Positions 1 to 9,597 of a DNA stretch of 64,000 nucleotides are shown here, piece after piece. Position 1 is the stretch's first letter. Each line of letters opens with the position of its first letter. The stretch is from CAWFGS01 sp963815535 (GTDB taxonomy: Bacteria > Pseudomonadota > Alphaproteobacteria > Sphingomonadales > Sphingomonadaceae), in the NCBI GenBank assembly GCA_963815535.1, contig CAWFGS010000006.1:1-64000 (forward strand), written 5' to 3'. The notes below the pieces were generated by a model. That model was not told the origin of the DNA, made no database searches, and saw nothing but the letters and a program-made list of their open reading frames with translations. The position numbers and the translations under genes were made by a program.

Positions 1-544
1 ATGTAACACCGGCGGGCCGAGCGTTACCATCAAGAGCCATCACAATGTCGGCGGACTGCCCGAACGCATGAACATGAAGCTGGTCGAACCGTTGCGCGAA
101 TTGTTCAAGGACGAGGTGCGCGATCTGGGGCGCGAACTGGGCTTGCCGGACGTGTTCGTGGGTCGCCACCCGTTCCCCGGACCCGGCCTCGCCATCCGTA
201 TCCCCGGCGAAGTGACGCAGGAACGCTGCGACATCTTGCGCAAAGCGGACGCGATCTATCTCGCCGAAATTCGCGCCGCCGGACTGTACGACGCGATCTG
301 GCAGGCCTTCGCCGTGCTGCTGCCGGTGAAGACCGTGGGCGTTATGGGCGACGCGCGCACATACGACAATGTCTGCGCCTTGCGCGCCGTGACCAGCACC
401 GATCGGATGACGGCGGAAATATACCCCTTCGACGCCAGTTTCCTGTCGAACGTCGCCACCCGCATCGTGAACGAGGTAAAGGGCATCGACCGGGTGGTGT
501 ACGATTTTACATCGAAGCCGCCGGGCACGATCGAATGGGAGTGA
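1..544 (+). CDS. guaA: GMP synthase (glutamine-hydrolysing), C-terminal part
   Basis: The last ~180 residues of GMP synthase, which amidates XMP to GMP with glutamine and ATP in cytosolic purine synthesis. The reading frame enters from the left edge. In-frame codons before the first internal Met (position 68) encode the family motif SHHNVGGLPE. Further on are HPFPGPGLAIR and the typical C-terminus KPPGTIEWE. The glutaminase and ATP-pyrophosphatase parts lie outside the window; what is here is the C-terminal dimerisation and XMP-binding domain. There is no frameshift in this stretch. The gene ends at a TGA followed by a short gap before the CHRD gene. Confidence 0.97.
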   Translation, partial: CNTGGPSVTIKSHHNVGGLPERMNMKLVEPLRELFKDEVRDLGRELGLPDVFVGRHPFPGPGLAIRIPGEVTQERCDILRKADAIYLAEIRAAGLYDAIWQAFAVLLPVKTVGVMGDARTYDNVCALRAVTSTDRMTAEIYPFDASFLSNVATRIVNEVKGIDRVVYDFTSKPPGTIEWE

Positions 545-613
545 GGGGGAACGTCTCCGGCCATCAGGCCGGTATGGTTCAACGTGAATATCGACGAAAC
601 GAGAGGCTTTGCC

Positions 614-1069
614 ATGACAGCTCGCACAGCTTCGTGCAGGTATCGGCGCGGCGGCGCTGGTCGCAGTGGTAGCGCCACTTTGCAACAGACCTAGAACGCG
701 AAACGCATTTCGACCACTATCAGGCCGGACCTTCGCGGTGCGAACGAGGTGCATCGCGGCGATCCCGATGGTTCCGGCACTGCGGATATCAGTTTGCCGA
801 CGAGTTGAAGCGGGTGTGCTCGGGATCTGAACGATCTGGAAGATCTCGGTCCGATCACCGGCGCGCATATCCACCGCGGACGGGCCAGGCGTCGATCGGC
901 CTGTCGGTGCTGCCGTTCGCACAGGCGGAAGGATGGGGGCTGGCGCGGATGCAGCACCGACACCGCATGGGTTCAGCGCGCATTCGACGAAGGGCTGACG
1001 GATTATTACGTCAACGTCCATACGGCGGAATATCCCAAAGGCGCCATTCGCGGACAGCTTCGCCAGTAA
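614..1069 (+). CDS. CHRD domain protein, secreted (frameshifted)
   Basis: A small CHRD-domain protein (about 150 aa when the frames are joined). The family is exported and of unclear biochemical role. Pieces in different frames give a hydrophobic N-terminal stretch GAAALVAVVAPL that looks like a signal-peptide core, then LRGANEV, GAHIHRG and the ending YYVNVHTAEYPKGAIRGQL, which is the hallmark CHRD C-terminus with its HTAxxPxGxIRGQL motif. At least three single-base shifts are needed to read it through, the first just after the ATG at 614. Housekeeping genes nearby show the same problem, so I suspect sequence error. The family call is firm; exact borders are not. Confidence 0.7.
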
Positions 1070-1093
1070 CACGCCGCGAAGGGTCGCCTGACA

Positions 1094-1795
1094 GTGCAGC
1101 TCCCCCTCGGCTCCGATCCGCGCACCGATATTCTGCGCCGGATGCAGAGCGCGTTGATCGCGCGGTTCGGGCGTATCGAGCGCCAGCATGCAAAGCGGAT
1201 CGATCCGGTCTGGACTTTGGTGCAGGGCGTCATCGGCGCGCGTACCAAGACGGCGGTGTCGAACGCTGCAACGGATGCGCTGCTGGCAAGGTTTGGCTCG
1301 TGGGAAGCCGTGGCCGACGGCGACCTCGGCGCGATTGCCGAAATACTCGCGCATCAGACCTTTCCGGAACAATCGGCACGGCGGTTGAAAGCGTGTTTGC
1401 AAAGCCTGATCGCCAAGCGCGGCTCGGTCGATCTGCGGCATCTGTCCAATCTCGAAACCGCCGATGCGATCGCCTGGCTCGAGACGTTGCCCGGCGTCGC
1501 GCGCAAAATCGGTGGAGGTGATGAACACCAGCATCTTCGCCCGGCCCGCCATCGTGCTCGACACCCATCATCGCCGGATCGTGCAGCGGATGGGTCTGGT
1601 TCCGGCGAAGGCGGATACCACGCGCGCATACGATGCGTTGATGCCGGCCATTCCGCCCGAATGGACCGCGGCCAAGATGGACGAACATCATCTGCTGACA
1701 AAGACCCTCGGCCAGACGATCTGCCGGCCATCCAGCATTGCGCGCGATGCCCGGTGCGGGCGGATTGCGACACCGGAACCGCGCCGCGCGCCTAA
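1094..1795 (+). CDS. HhH-GPD DNA glycosylase, endonuclease III family (frameshifted)
   Basis: A base-excision repair glycosylase of the endonuclease III superfamily, ~230 aa, starting at a GTG. The first part reads cleanly to LETLPGVARK, the helix-hairpin-helix with the catalytic lysine. After a shift near 1515 it continues as FARPAIVLDTHHRRI, which carries the catalytic aspartate. A second shift near 1730 restores four cysteines in the C-X6-C-X2-C-X5-C spacing of the 4Fe-4S loop (ending CARCPVRADC). It lies directly before a second member of the same family. The two are clearly different proteins, so this is not a simple recent duplication. Which lesions it removes cannot be told from sequence. 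Confidence 0.8.
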   Translation: MQLPLGSDPRTDILRRMQSALIARFGRIERQHAKRIDPVWTLVQGVIGARTKTAVSNAATDALLARFGSWEAVADGDLGAIAEILAHQTFPEQSARRLKACLQSLIAKRGSVDLRHLSNLETADAIAWLETLPGVARKIGGGDEHQHLRPARHRARHPSSPDRAADGSGSGEGGYHARIRCVDAGHSARMDRGQDGRTSSADKDPRPDDLPAIQHCARCPVRADCDTGTAPRA

Positions 1796-1807
1796 CGCTG
1801 ATACGGT

Positions 1808-2498
1808 ATGCCCGGATTGCTGATAGAACCCGACGTCGAAACGATCATGGAACGGCTGCGCGAAGCAATGCCGGGGCGGACCGCGGATGCGAAAGGGCCC
1901 GAAGGGACAGCCAGACGCATTCCGGTCCTGCATTTCCTGCATGCTGTGCTGCGCAATCGCTGGACCGCAACACGGCAAAGGCAGCGCGGCGCTCTGTTTG
2001 CGTTGGCGACAACGCCGGAAGAGATGCTGGAGCTGGACGACCGCGACATCGCCGCCGCGATCAAACCGTGCGGGCCTGTATAATGTGAAAACGCGCAACA
2101 TCCGCAAGTTCTGCGAAGCTTTGATTGGCGGAACATGGCGGAGTGGTACCCGAGCACCCGCGCAGGGCTGCTGTCGCTGCCGGGCATTGGCCGGAAATGC
2201 GCGGACATCGTGCTCAGTCCTTCACGTTTGGGCAGGACGTGATCGCGGTCGATACGCATGTTCACCGGGTCTGCAACCGGATCGGACTGACCGATGCGAA
2301 GACTCGCTGACGCTACGGCACGGCAGCTTGAGGCACGCGTCGCCCGACTGGGCCTTGCGAGACGGGCATTTCTGGCTCATTCAGTTCGGCAAGAAGGTGT
2401 GCGTTTCGCGCAGCCCGAAATGCGAAACCTGCCCGGTTTCGGATCTGTGCCTCTGGTATGCGCGAGACCGTGCACGACAAAGAGGGAAAGACACATGA
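1808..2498 (+). CDS. nth: Endonuclease III-like DNA glycosylase (frameshifted)
   Basis: The second endonuclease III-type glycosylase/AP lyase, ~225 aa once joined across several single-base shifts (near 1900, 1980, 2085, 2150 and 2305). Diagnostic pieces are LSLPGIGRKCADIV (helix-hairpin-helix with the catalytic Lys), FGQDVIAVDTHVHRVCNR (catalytic Asp) and CVSRSPKCETCPVSDLC (4Fe-4S loop, C-X6-C-X2-C-X5-C). The end is in one clean frame and its TGA overlaps the ATG of the next gene by four bases, implying translational coupling. The N-terminal start at 1808 is the best available ATG but uncertain. I use nth loosely: there are two paralogues here and either could be the main one. Confidence 0.82.
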
Positions 2499-3471
2499 AA
2501 ACCGCCATCACCGAAATGTTCGGCATCCAGCATCCCATCATCCAGGGCGGCATGCACTGGGTCGGGTTTGCCGAAATGGCGGCGGCTGTGTCCAATGCGG
2601 GCGGGCTCGGCATCATCACTGGGCTGACGCAGAAGACGCCCGCCGATCTCGCGAACGAGATCGCGCGCTGCAAGCGATATGACGGACAAGCCGCTTCGGC
2701 GTGAACATCACCATCCTGCCCACGCTGACGCCGCCCGATTATCCGGGCATCGTGAAGGCCGTGATCGATGGCGGCGTGAAAGTGGTGGAGACGGCTGGCC
2801 GCAATCCGGTCGATCTGCTCGCCACCGTTGAAAGATGCCGGGATCAAGGTGATCCACAAATGCACCAGCGTACGCCATGCGCTGAAAGCGCAAGCATCGG
2901 CTGCGACGCGGTTTCGGTCGACGGCTTTGAATGCGGCGGCCATCCGGGCGAGGACGACGTTCCCAACTTCATCCTGCTGCCGCGCGCGGCGGACGAGCTG
3001 GAAATCCCCTTCGTATCTGCGGCGGCATGGCCGATGGCCGCAGTCTGGTGGCGCCAGCTGGCGATGGGTGCGCAGGGCATGAATATGGGCACACGCTTCA
3101 TCGCGACGAAGGAAGCACCGGTGCACGAAAATGTGAAAGCCGCGATCGTCGCAGCCAGCGAATTGGACACGCGGCTGGTCATGCGCCCGCTGCGTAATAC
3201 GGAACGTGTGTTGAACAATGATGCGGTTGAACGACTGCTCGAAAAAGAGAAAGAATTGGGCGCCGATCTGAAATTCGAAGACGTGATCGAAGAGGTCGCG
3301 GGCGTCTATCCGTCGATCATGCAGGAAGGCGACATGGATAAGGGCGCGTGGAGCTGCGGCATGGTCGCCGGCCTGATCAACGATATCCCGACCTGTAAGG
3401 AATTGATCGACCGGATCATGGGCGAAGCGGACGATATCATCGACCGCATGAATGCGATGCGCGCGCAGTAA
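2495..3471 (+). CDS. Nitronate monooxygenase / NAD(P)H-dependent flavin oxidoreductase (frameshifted)
   Basis: A TIM-barrel FMN protein of the nitronate monooxygenase (2-nitropropane dioxygenase-like) family, ~325 aa. It begins MKTAITEMFGIQHPIIQGGM, the usual N-terminus, followed by AAAVSNAGGLGIITG. An extra C near 2694 breaks the frame, which resumes at FGVNITILPTLTPP. Two more shifts bracket KDAGIKVIHKCTSVRHALKA (2828-2890), after which the rest is clean (CDAVSVDGFECGGHPGEDD, GAQGMNMGTRFIATKEAP). The GGHPGED and GTRF motifs are part of the flavin-phosphate region. It is coupled to the upstream glycosylase by ATGA. Substrate is unknown; many members of the family are annotated as nitronate monooxygenases without proof. 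Confidence 0.9.
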
Positions 3472-3487
3472 CCTATCGGCATAAAGC

Positions 3488-4060
3488 CTACCAGTCAATC
3501 CGGCGTCGACGCTTCGCGTTCGGCGGTGGCGTGTCGCGCCCCAGCACGCCGTTGCGATGCGGAAAACGGCCGAACCGCGCGATCATTTCGTGATGGCTGC
3601 GCGCAAAGGGCAGATCATCGGCAGATGTGCGCCAAAATAGGCGAGGCTCACTTCCTGATCGGCAATATCCTCGCTGTGCATCAGCGGCATGGCGATGAAT
3701 TGCCGCTCGCGCATCGGGTAAGCCAGCATCCCAGCCATTCGCAATGACATGCTTTGGCGATATCGCGCGCCAGCGGATCGATAAGCGAACGCCTGCGCGG
3801 TTTCGCGGAAGATGATTGCGCGGCACCTGATCGAACAGCAGGATCGCGGCGCGGTGCAAGGTCGGCGTGCCCGATGAACTCGCTCAACGCTGCCTGCCCA
3901 ATGCCAGCAATCTTGCGTTCGAATTTACTCGCACCATCCGATCGACCGCGTCCGATGCGCCGACCCAGTCGCCGGCGTCAGCTCATGAAAGCCAGACATG
4001 CAGCAGAACGGCGCGACCCAAGGGCAGCTTTTGCGGCAGAACATACCCTGTGCGTTCGAT
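3488..4060 (-). CDS. DUF924 family protein (frameshifted)
   Basis: A DUF924-family protein of unknown function, ~180 aa, scattered over three frames. The diagnostic stretch ILLFDQVPRN (LDQxPRN in the family) and the ending HHEMIARFGRFPHRN are unmistakable, with PLARDIAKAC between them. The N-terminal part (WVGASDAVDRMVRANSNARL) needs frame changes and its start codon cannot be fixed, so the right-hand border is approximate. It lies downstream of a secreted hypothetical on the same strand. DUF924 proteins are predicted helical and cytosolic. Confidence 0.7.
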
Positions 4061-4079
4061 GTGCGTAACGGTACGCCGA

Positions 4080-4513
4080 TCACTCTTCGAGGGTTCGGGC
4101 ACGGTCGTACGGGGTGAAACTCCGTCAGGAAAATGATTCCCGGTACAAAACTGCCGAATCGGATCCGACGGTCGTGCATGATGTCCACTCGGTCACAATC
4201 GCATCGGCCTTGACCGAATTTGCGGACCACCAGCGGATCGACATCATCCAGAATGTCCGGCGCATTGGTGCGGTTGACATAGACCGTGCCGTCCGCTTCG
4301 AAAGACGATCGCGGTTCCGTCGATGATCCGTCAGCAGCGCGACGGGAAGGTGCGCAGGCAGCGCTGCGGTTCGCCCGCAACGCGGCCTTCCAGCAGCTTC
4401 GCCAGCTTCACCTCGCCCTTGGTCGGTTCGGCGGCTCGTCCTCCGCCAGCGACGGGACCGGCGAGCAACGCCAGTGCGGCGGCGGAAAACAGGGTTTTGG
4501 CAGTGTCGATCAT
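4080..4513 (-). CDS. Secreted conserved hypothetical protein (frameshifted)
   Basis: An exported hypothetical of about 140 aa, of a type I recognise from sphingomonads but with no known function. The start ATG at 4513 is preceded by AGGAGA at good spacing, and the N-terminus MIDTAKTLFSAAALALLAG is a signal peptide. Then follow VKLAKLLEGRVAGEPQRC, GTVYVNRTNAPDILDDVD and a C-terminal GIIFLTEF. Two or three single-base shifts interrupt it. Removing one T near 4120 gives the ending TPYDRARTLEE with a stop at 4080. The GRVAGEP and paired cysteines suggest a small disulphide-bonded periplasmic protein. Confidence 0.6.
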
Positions 4514-4594
4514 CGATGTCTCCTGATACGGGTCATAGCATGACACGCTGAACCGTGCGTGAGTTTCCGCGTGGTTGCCAACCCGATATGGCGA

Positions 4595-6044
4595 TCAGCC
4601 CGTGCCGCCCACCGTGATCCCGTCGATCAGCAGCGTCGGCTGACCGACACCCGCAGGCACGCTTTGCCCGCCTTTGCCGCAGATACCGATCCCTTCGTCC
4701 AGCGCCATATCGTTGCCGATGCCCGATACGCGGGTCAGCACGGTCGGGCCCGTCGCCGATCAGCGTCGCACCCTTGATCGGGGCGCCCATCTTGCCGTTT
4801 TCGACCTTGTAAGCTTCGGTGCAGCTGAAAGTGAAGCGGCCCGACACGATATCGACCTGCCCGCCGCCGAAGCTCTTGGCGTAGATGCCGTTCTTCACTC
4901 GCGCCATCAGTTCTGCCGGATCGTCATCGCCGCCGCGCATGAACGTGTTGGTCATGCGCGGCATGGGCGCGTGTTCGTAAGCTTTCGCGGCGGCCATTGC
5001 CGGTGGGTTCGACGCCCATCAGCCGCGCGTTCAGCCGGTCCTGCATGTACCCTTTCAGGATGCCGTCTTCGATCAGTACGGTTTCGCCGGTCGGCGTGCC
5101 TTCATCATCGATCGATGAGCGACCCTCGCCGCCCACGCCCATCGGGCCACATCACGCTGCCATCGTCCACCACGGTCACGCCCGGTGCGGCGACGCGTTC
5201 CCCGATGCGACCGGAGAACGCGCTGGTGCCTTTGCGGTTGAAATCGCCTTCCAACCCATGCCCGACCGCCTCGTGCAGGATGACGCCGGGCCAGCCGGGG
5301 CCGAGCAGGACGGTCATTTCGCCCGCCGGTGCGGCCACGCTGTCGAGATTGACCAGCGCCTGCGCCAGCGCTTCGTCCACGCCGCGTTTCCACGTCGCTT
5401 CTTCGAACAGGCTGTCATACAGATATCGCCCGCCAAGTCCGAAGCTGCCGGTTTCGCGGCGGCCGTTCTGTTCGACCACGATGCTGACATTGAGGCGCAC
5501 CAGCGGGCGGATGTCGCTCGCGACGAAGCCGTCCGCGCGCACGATCTCGATCACGTTCCACGATCCCGCGATGCTGGCGCTGACTTGCTTGACTCGCGGA
5601 TCGCGGGCATCGTGCATCGGCGTCGATCTTTTCGAGCAGGGCGACTTTCGCGGCGAAATCGATGCCGTCCAGCGGGCTGGCGTCGGTGTACAGATGCCGG
5701 TTGCTGTGGCGCGGCGGGGGCGAATGCGCGCCCTTCGCCGGGTCGATCAGGCGCAGGGTTTCGCCCGCACGGCGAATGGCGGCCTCGCTGATGTCATTGG
5801 CATGGGCAAACCCGGTCATCTCGCCCGAAACGCCGCGCAGGCCGAAGCCGGAATCGCGCGAATAATCCGCCATTTTCAGGCGTCCATCGTCGAAAGCGAG
5901 CGATTCCGAAATGCCGTATTGCATGTACAATTCGCCATCGTCGCAGCGCGACAGCAGATCGGCGGTCACCCGCTTGGCGGCGTCGGGATCGAAATTCGCG
6001 CCATAGAGCAGCGCGCGCGGGTCGGTTTGGGAAGCTTGGGTCAT
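4595..6044 (-). CDS. tldD: Metalloprotease TldD (frameshifted)
   Basis: TldD, the catalytic half of the TldD/TldE (PmbA) protease that trims modified peptides and degrades CcdA-type antitoxins. About 480 aa, the normal length. It starts MTQASQTDPRALLYGANF, includes DYSRDSGFGLRGVSG, and carries the zinc-binding motif HEAVGHGLEGD at the expected place. The end is LLIDGITVGGTG, the normal TldD C-terminus. Frame changes occur near 5610, 5140, 4985 and 4750; the last two are one-base insertions. No tldE/pmbA lies in the window. The gene is minus strand, between a palindromic repeat and the secreted hypothetical. Confidence 0.93.
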
Positions 6045-6074
6045 GGAAAGGATATAGGGCACCGAACAACAAAC

Positions 6075-6152
6075 GTCATCCCAGCGCAGGCCGGGATCGC
6101 TGCCAGTCGTAACGCTTTGCCGGGAAACGATCCCAGCCTGCGCTGGGATGAC
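6075..6152. repeat. Paired inverted REP-like palindrome
   Basis: Two 24-base arms (6075-6098 and 6129-6152) are reverse complements with one mismatch, separated by 30 bases. The core is GTCATCCCAGCGCAGG. The pair lies between the 5' end of tldD and the 3' end of the zinc-finger gene, in the region that would be transcribed from the latter. It resembles the family of dispersed GTCATCCC/GTCATTCC palindromes; a sister pair occurs at 9204-9571. Confidence 0.75.
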
Positions 6153-6161
6153 GCTCAATCG

Positions 6162-6503
6162 TTACGGCGTCGGCTTCCCGCTCATGGCGTGGGTGTTGCC
6201 CATCTGCTGCATCGGATCGCCGGTGGGGTTGCGGCCATGTCCGGGGTCCGCGCCTTCCGATATGTCGGGCAGGGTCGCCTGATCCACCCCATCGGCAGGC
6301 CCGCCCGCCAGCACGAAGCGCCGGTCGCAATAGCCGCAATCGACATAGCCGTGCTCGTCGATTTCCAGCCACACTTTGGGATGGCCCAGCGCGGATGGGC
6401 GATACATCGCGGCCCCGGCGCGCGGCCCGCGTATCTCGGTCGATCCGTCGCAATGCACGCGTTTCGTGGTGGTCGTGATCGTTTCGGGCGGGGGCGTGTT
6501 CAT
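6162..6503 (-). CDS. Zinc-finger domain protein, CHCC type
   Basis: A 113-residue protein of the zf-CHCC (NDUFS6 C-terminal-like) type. The ligands are visible: HCDG near residue 16, GHPKVWLEID (the His in GHP) near 42, and CGYCDRRFVL near 55. In mitochondria the domain belongs to a complex I accessory subunit, and bacterial copies are usually annotated only as zinc-finger proteins. The C-terminal tail is Gly/Pro/Met-rich and probably disordered. I chose the ATG at 6503 (MNTPPPETITTT) because upstream codons do not look like this family. It is divergent from the ABC ATPase gene at 6609. Confidence 0.8.
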   Translation of the reverse strand: MNTPPPETITTTTKRVHCDGSTEIRGPRAGAAMYRPSALGHPKVWLEIDEHGYVDCGYCDRRFVLAGGPADGVDQATLPDISEGADPGHGRNPTGDPMQQMGNTHAMSGKPTP

Positions 6504-6608
6504 GGCCGCCCTGATACGGGAGGCATGCGCCGGTGGCAACGTGCGGCGATGCATCATTATGCGAAACGGCCTTGGCGGCAGCGGCGCTTTCCTCTTACAG
6601 ACCCGGTC

Positions 6609-7587
6609 ATGCAATCATCCGACCCCTCGCTGCCGCCCGCGATCGCGATCAACAACCTCGTCAAACGCTATGCCGGGGAGAAGGGCGCGGAAGGGAAACT
6701 GGCGCTGAAAGGCGTCAGCTTCGATGTGCCGCAAGGCGGCATCTTCGGCCTGCTCGGCCCCAATGGCGCAGGCAAATCGACGCTGATCAATATCCTGGCC
6801 GGGCTGGTCAACAAAACCGACGGCGGGGCGCAGATCTGGGGCTTCGACATCGACCAGCCAGACGCGCAACGCCAAACGCGCGATCGGGATCGTGCCGCAG
6901 GAAATCGTGTTCGATCCGTTCTTCACGCCTTACGAGGTGCTGGAAAACCAGGCCGGTTTCTACGGCGTGCCCAAGGCGCAGCGGCGCAGCGAGGAATTGC
7001 TGAAAGCGGTGCGGCTGTGGGACAAGAAGGACGCCTATGCCCGCACCCTGTCGGGCGGGATGAAGCGCCGCCTGCTGATCGCCAAGGCGATGGTCCATTC
7101 GCCGCCGATCCTGATCCTGGACGAACCGACCGCCGGGGTGGATGTCGAACTGCGCCGCCAGTTGTGGGAACTGGTGCAGGAACTGAACGCGCAAGGCGTC
7201 ACCATCGTTCTGACCACCCATTACCTCGAAGAAGCGGAGGAATTGTGCGAACGCATCGCGATCATCAATCACGGCGAACTGATCGCGAACAAGACCACCC
7301 GCGAACTGGTCGATATGGCGCGCGAGAAGATCGTGGTGGTCACGCTGGATGCGGACCAGACCGCCGCGCCGACCGATCCCGATTTCATCAAGGCGGAACT
7401 GACCGATCCCTGCACTCTGGAAATCACTTATGACAAGGATCGCGTGAATGCAGGCCAAGTGCTGGCGCGCCTCCATGACAAGGGGCTGGTGGTGCAGGAC
7501 GTCACCACGCGCGAGGCCGATCTGGAGGATGTGTTCGTGAGCCTGACGCATGAGGATGATGAAAGCGACCGGGACGCGAGCGGGTGA
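6609..7587 (+). CDS. ABC transporter ATP-binding protein, ABC-2 exporter type (frameshifted)
   Basis: The nucleotide-binding subunit of an ABC-2-type exporter (NatA/YadG-like), ~325 aa. Walker A is GLLGPNGAGKST, the signature LSGGMKRRLL, Walker B ILILDEPTAGVD and the H-loop TTHYLEEAEELC. One shift near 6870 separates the Walker A half from the rest (resuming TRNAKRAIGIVPQEIVFDPF). The C-terminal ~80 residues form the usual extra domain and end in an acidic stretch. No permease gene is adjacent; its partner must be elsewhere. Its TGA overlaps the GTG start of nadB (GTGA), so the two are probably co-translated although their functions are unrelated. Confidence 0.93.
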
Positions 7588-9170
7588 GTGCCGCCGAACA
7601 CGACGTCCTCATCATCGGATCGGGCGCGGCGGGGCTGACTGCGGCGCTGGCTTTGGCGCAGCACAAACGCGTGCTGGTGCTGGCGAAGGGCGGCCTCGAC
7701 ACCGGCTCCACCGCCTGGGCGCAAGGGGGCATCGCGGCGGTGCTGGACACAGGCGACACGTTCGCCGATCACATTCGCGATACGATGGTGGCGGGCGCGG
7801 GGCTGAACCGGCGCGAGACGGTGGAATTCGTGATCGAACGCGCGCCGCCAGCATCGACCGGCTGGTGGAGCTGGGCGTGCCCTTCAATGCGGAAGGAACC
7901 GACCTGCATCTGACGCGCGAGGGCGGCCATTCCCACCGCCGGATCGTGCATGTGAACGACGCGACCGGCTGGGCCGTGCAGGAAGCTTTGCTGAAAGCGG
8001 CGGAGGCCAACCCCAACATCACCATGCTGCCGGGCCGGGCCTGCATCGATCTGATCACCGGGCAGAACGCAGCGCGCTTTTCCGCCGATGGCCGCATCTG
8101 GGGCGCCTATGCGCTCGATCAGGCGACCGGCAAGGTGGAAGCGCATGTGGCGAAGGCGACCGTGCTGGCGGCGGGCGGCGCGGGCCGGGTCTACCAATTC
8201 AGCACCGCCCCACGCGGCGCAACGGGTGACGGGATCGCGATGGCCTGGCGCGCGGGCGCACGGGTTTCCAACATGGAAATGATGCAGTTCCACCCGACCT
8301 GCCTTTACAATCTGGATGTGAAGAACTTCCTGGTGACGGAAGCGGTCCGGGGCGAAGGCGGCCATCTGCTGCACCCCGAAACGGGCCATCGTTTCATGGC
8401 GGATTACGATGCCGAGCGTATGGAGCTGGCCCCGCGCGACGTGGTGGCCCGCGCGATCGACGATCAGATCAAACGCTTCGGCCTCGATTACGTGCATCTC
8501 GATATCAGCCACCAGCCCGCCGATTTCGTGACGCGGGCATTTCCCGACCATTCACGACAAGCTGCTGGGCCTGGGCATCGACATGACGCAGCAGCCGATT
8601 CCGGTCGTGCCCGCGCAGCATTACACTTGCGGCGGGGTGCTGGTGGGGCTGGATGCGCGCACCGATCTGCCGGGCTTGTGGGCGGCGGGCGAATGCACCG
8701 AAAGCGGGCTGCACGGCGCGAACCGGCTGGCGTCGAACAGCCTGCTCGAATGCTTCGTCTTCGGCGAAGCGGCGGCGCGCGATATCCTGACGCGGTGGGA
8801 CGAATTGCGCGATCCCCCCGCCATCCGCGATTGGGACGAAAGCCGGGTGACCGATTCCGACGAAGAAGTCGTCGTCAAACAGAACTGGACCGAAATCCGC
8901 CGGTTCATGTGGAACTATGTCGGCATCGTCCGCACCACGAAACGCCTGGAACGCGCGCGCAACCGCATCGAATTGCTGGGCAAGGAAGTGGAAGATTACT
9001 ACGGCAGTTTCCGCGTCACGACCGACCTGATCGAACTTCGCAACCTGCTGCAATCGGCGGAACTGATCGTGCGATCGGCGCTGGAACGGCACGAAAGCCG
9101 GGGGTTGCATTACACGCTGGATTATCCCGAAACCGTGGATGTGGCGCGCGATACGGTGCTGGTCCCGTAG
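7584..9170 (+). CDS. nadB: L-aspartate oxidase (frameshifted)
   Basis: L-aspartate oxidase, the FAD enzyme making iminoaspartate for NadA in de novo NAD synthesis. About 528 aa. The N-terminal FAD motif is DVLIIGSGAAGLTAALAL, then STAWAQGGIAAVLD, the succinate-dehydrogenase-like region MEMMQFHPTCLYNL, and GLHGANRLASNSLLEC near the FAD-binding C-terminal side. Two shifts are visible: near 7850 (apparently a lost base) and near 8555 (an extra G). The start is a GTG at 7584 within the GTGA overlap with the ABC gene; it is in frame with the FAD motif and no better start exists. nadA and nadC are not in the window. Confidence 0.96.
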
Positions 9171-9203
9171 GGGGCGATGTGATCCGCACTTTACTCTTGT
9201 TCC

Positions 9204-9231
9204 GTCATTCCCGCGAAGGCGGGAACCCAGA
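9204..9231. repeat. Left inverted repeat flanking the GIY-YIG gene
   Basis: A 28-base arm beginning GTCATTCCCGCGAAGGCGGG, itself partly palindromic (CCCGC-GAAG-GCGGG). It ends on the base before the ATG of the GIY-YIG gene. It matches the reverse complement of 9544-9571 with one mismatch. Confidence 0.85.
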
Positions 9232-9540
9232 ATGAACAAGGACGGCATCCCGACCGTTTACCTCCTCGCCTCCAAACGCAACGGCACTTTGTATGTCGGC
9301 GTTACGTCGCAGCTGATCCAGCGCATTCATCAGCATCGCTCCGACGCGATAGCGGGTTTCACCAAGGATTACGGCGTCCACCGATTGGTATGGTTCGAAC
9401 AGCATTCGACGATGGAACATGCGATCGTGCGTGAAAAACGTATCAAGAAGTGGAACCGGGCGTGGAAGCTGCGTCTGATCGAACGGGACAATCCGCGTTG
9501 GGTTGATCTGGGGGAACAGATCGGCTTGGGTCCACGGTGA
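9232..9540 (+). CDS. GIY-YIG nuclease superfamily protein
   Basis: A 102-residue single-domain GIY-YIG protein of the small COG2827-like group. The motif appears as PTVYLLASKRNGTLYVGVT (VYLL...LYVGVT standing for GIY...YIG), with the conserved Arg in LIQRIHQHR, HRLVWFEQH, and the KKWNR-type basic segment EKRIKKWNRAWKLRLIE near residue 70. These proteins are thought to be nucleases, but no natural substrate is established. The ATG directly abuts a 28-base repeat and the stop lies three bases before the inverted copy, so the gene fills the space between two repeats almost exactly. There is no separate Shine-Dalgarno; the GGCGGGA in the repeat could serve. Confidence 0.9.
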   Translation: MNKDGIPTVYLLASKRNGTLYVGVTSQLIQRIHQHRSDAIAGFTKDYGVHRLVWFEQHSTMEHAIVREKRIKKWNRAWKLRLIERDNPRWVDLGEQIGLGPR

Positions 9541-9543
9541 CGC

Positions 9544-9571
9544 TCTGGGTTCCCGCCTGCGCGGGAATGAC
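9544..9571. repeat. Right inverted repeat flanking the GIY-YIG gene
   Basis: Inverted copy of 9204-9231, 27 of 28 bases matching by eye. It contains the core CCCGCCTGCGCGGG, ending GAATGAC. It begins three bases after the stop of the GIY-YIG gene and could form a stem with the left copy or fold alone. Confidence 0.85.
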
Positions 9572-9597
9572 GAATTGCAGTTTGGTAAGGAAAACCC

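Noticed and set aside
4674..7433. A 919-codon open frame on the plus strand.
   Set aside because: It runs antisense to tldD and the zinc-finger gene and then changes into the ABC gene in the wrong frame. The translation is Arg/Pro-rich with no domain; it is a G+C-driven shadow.
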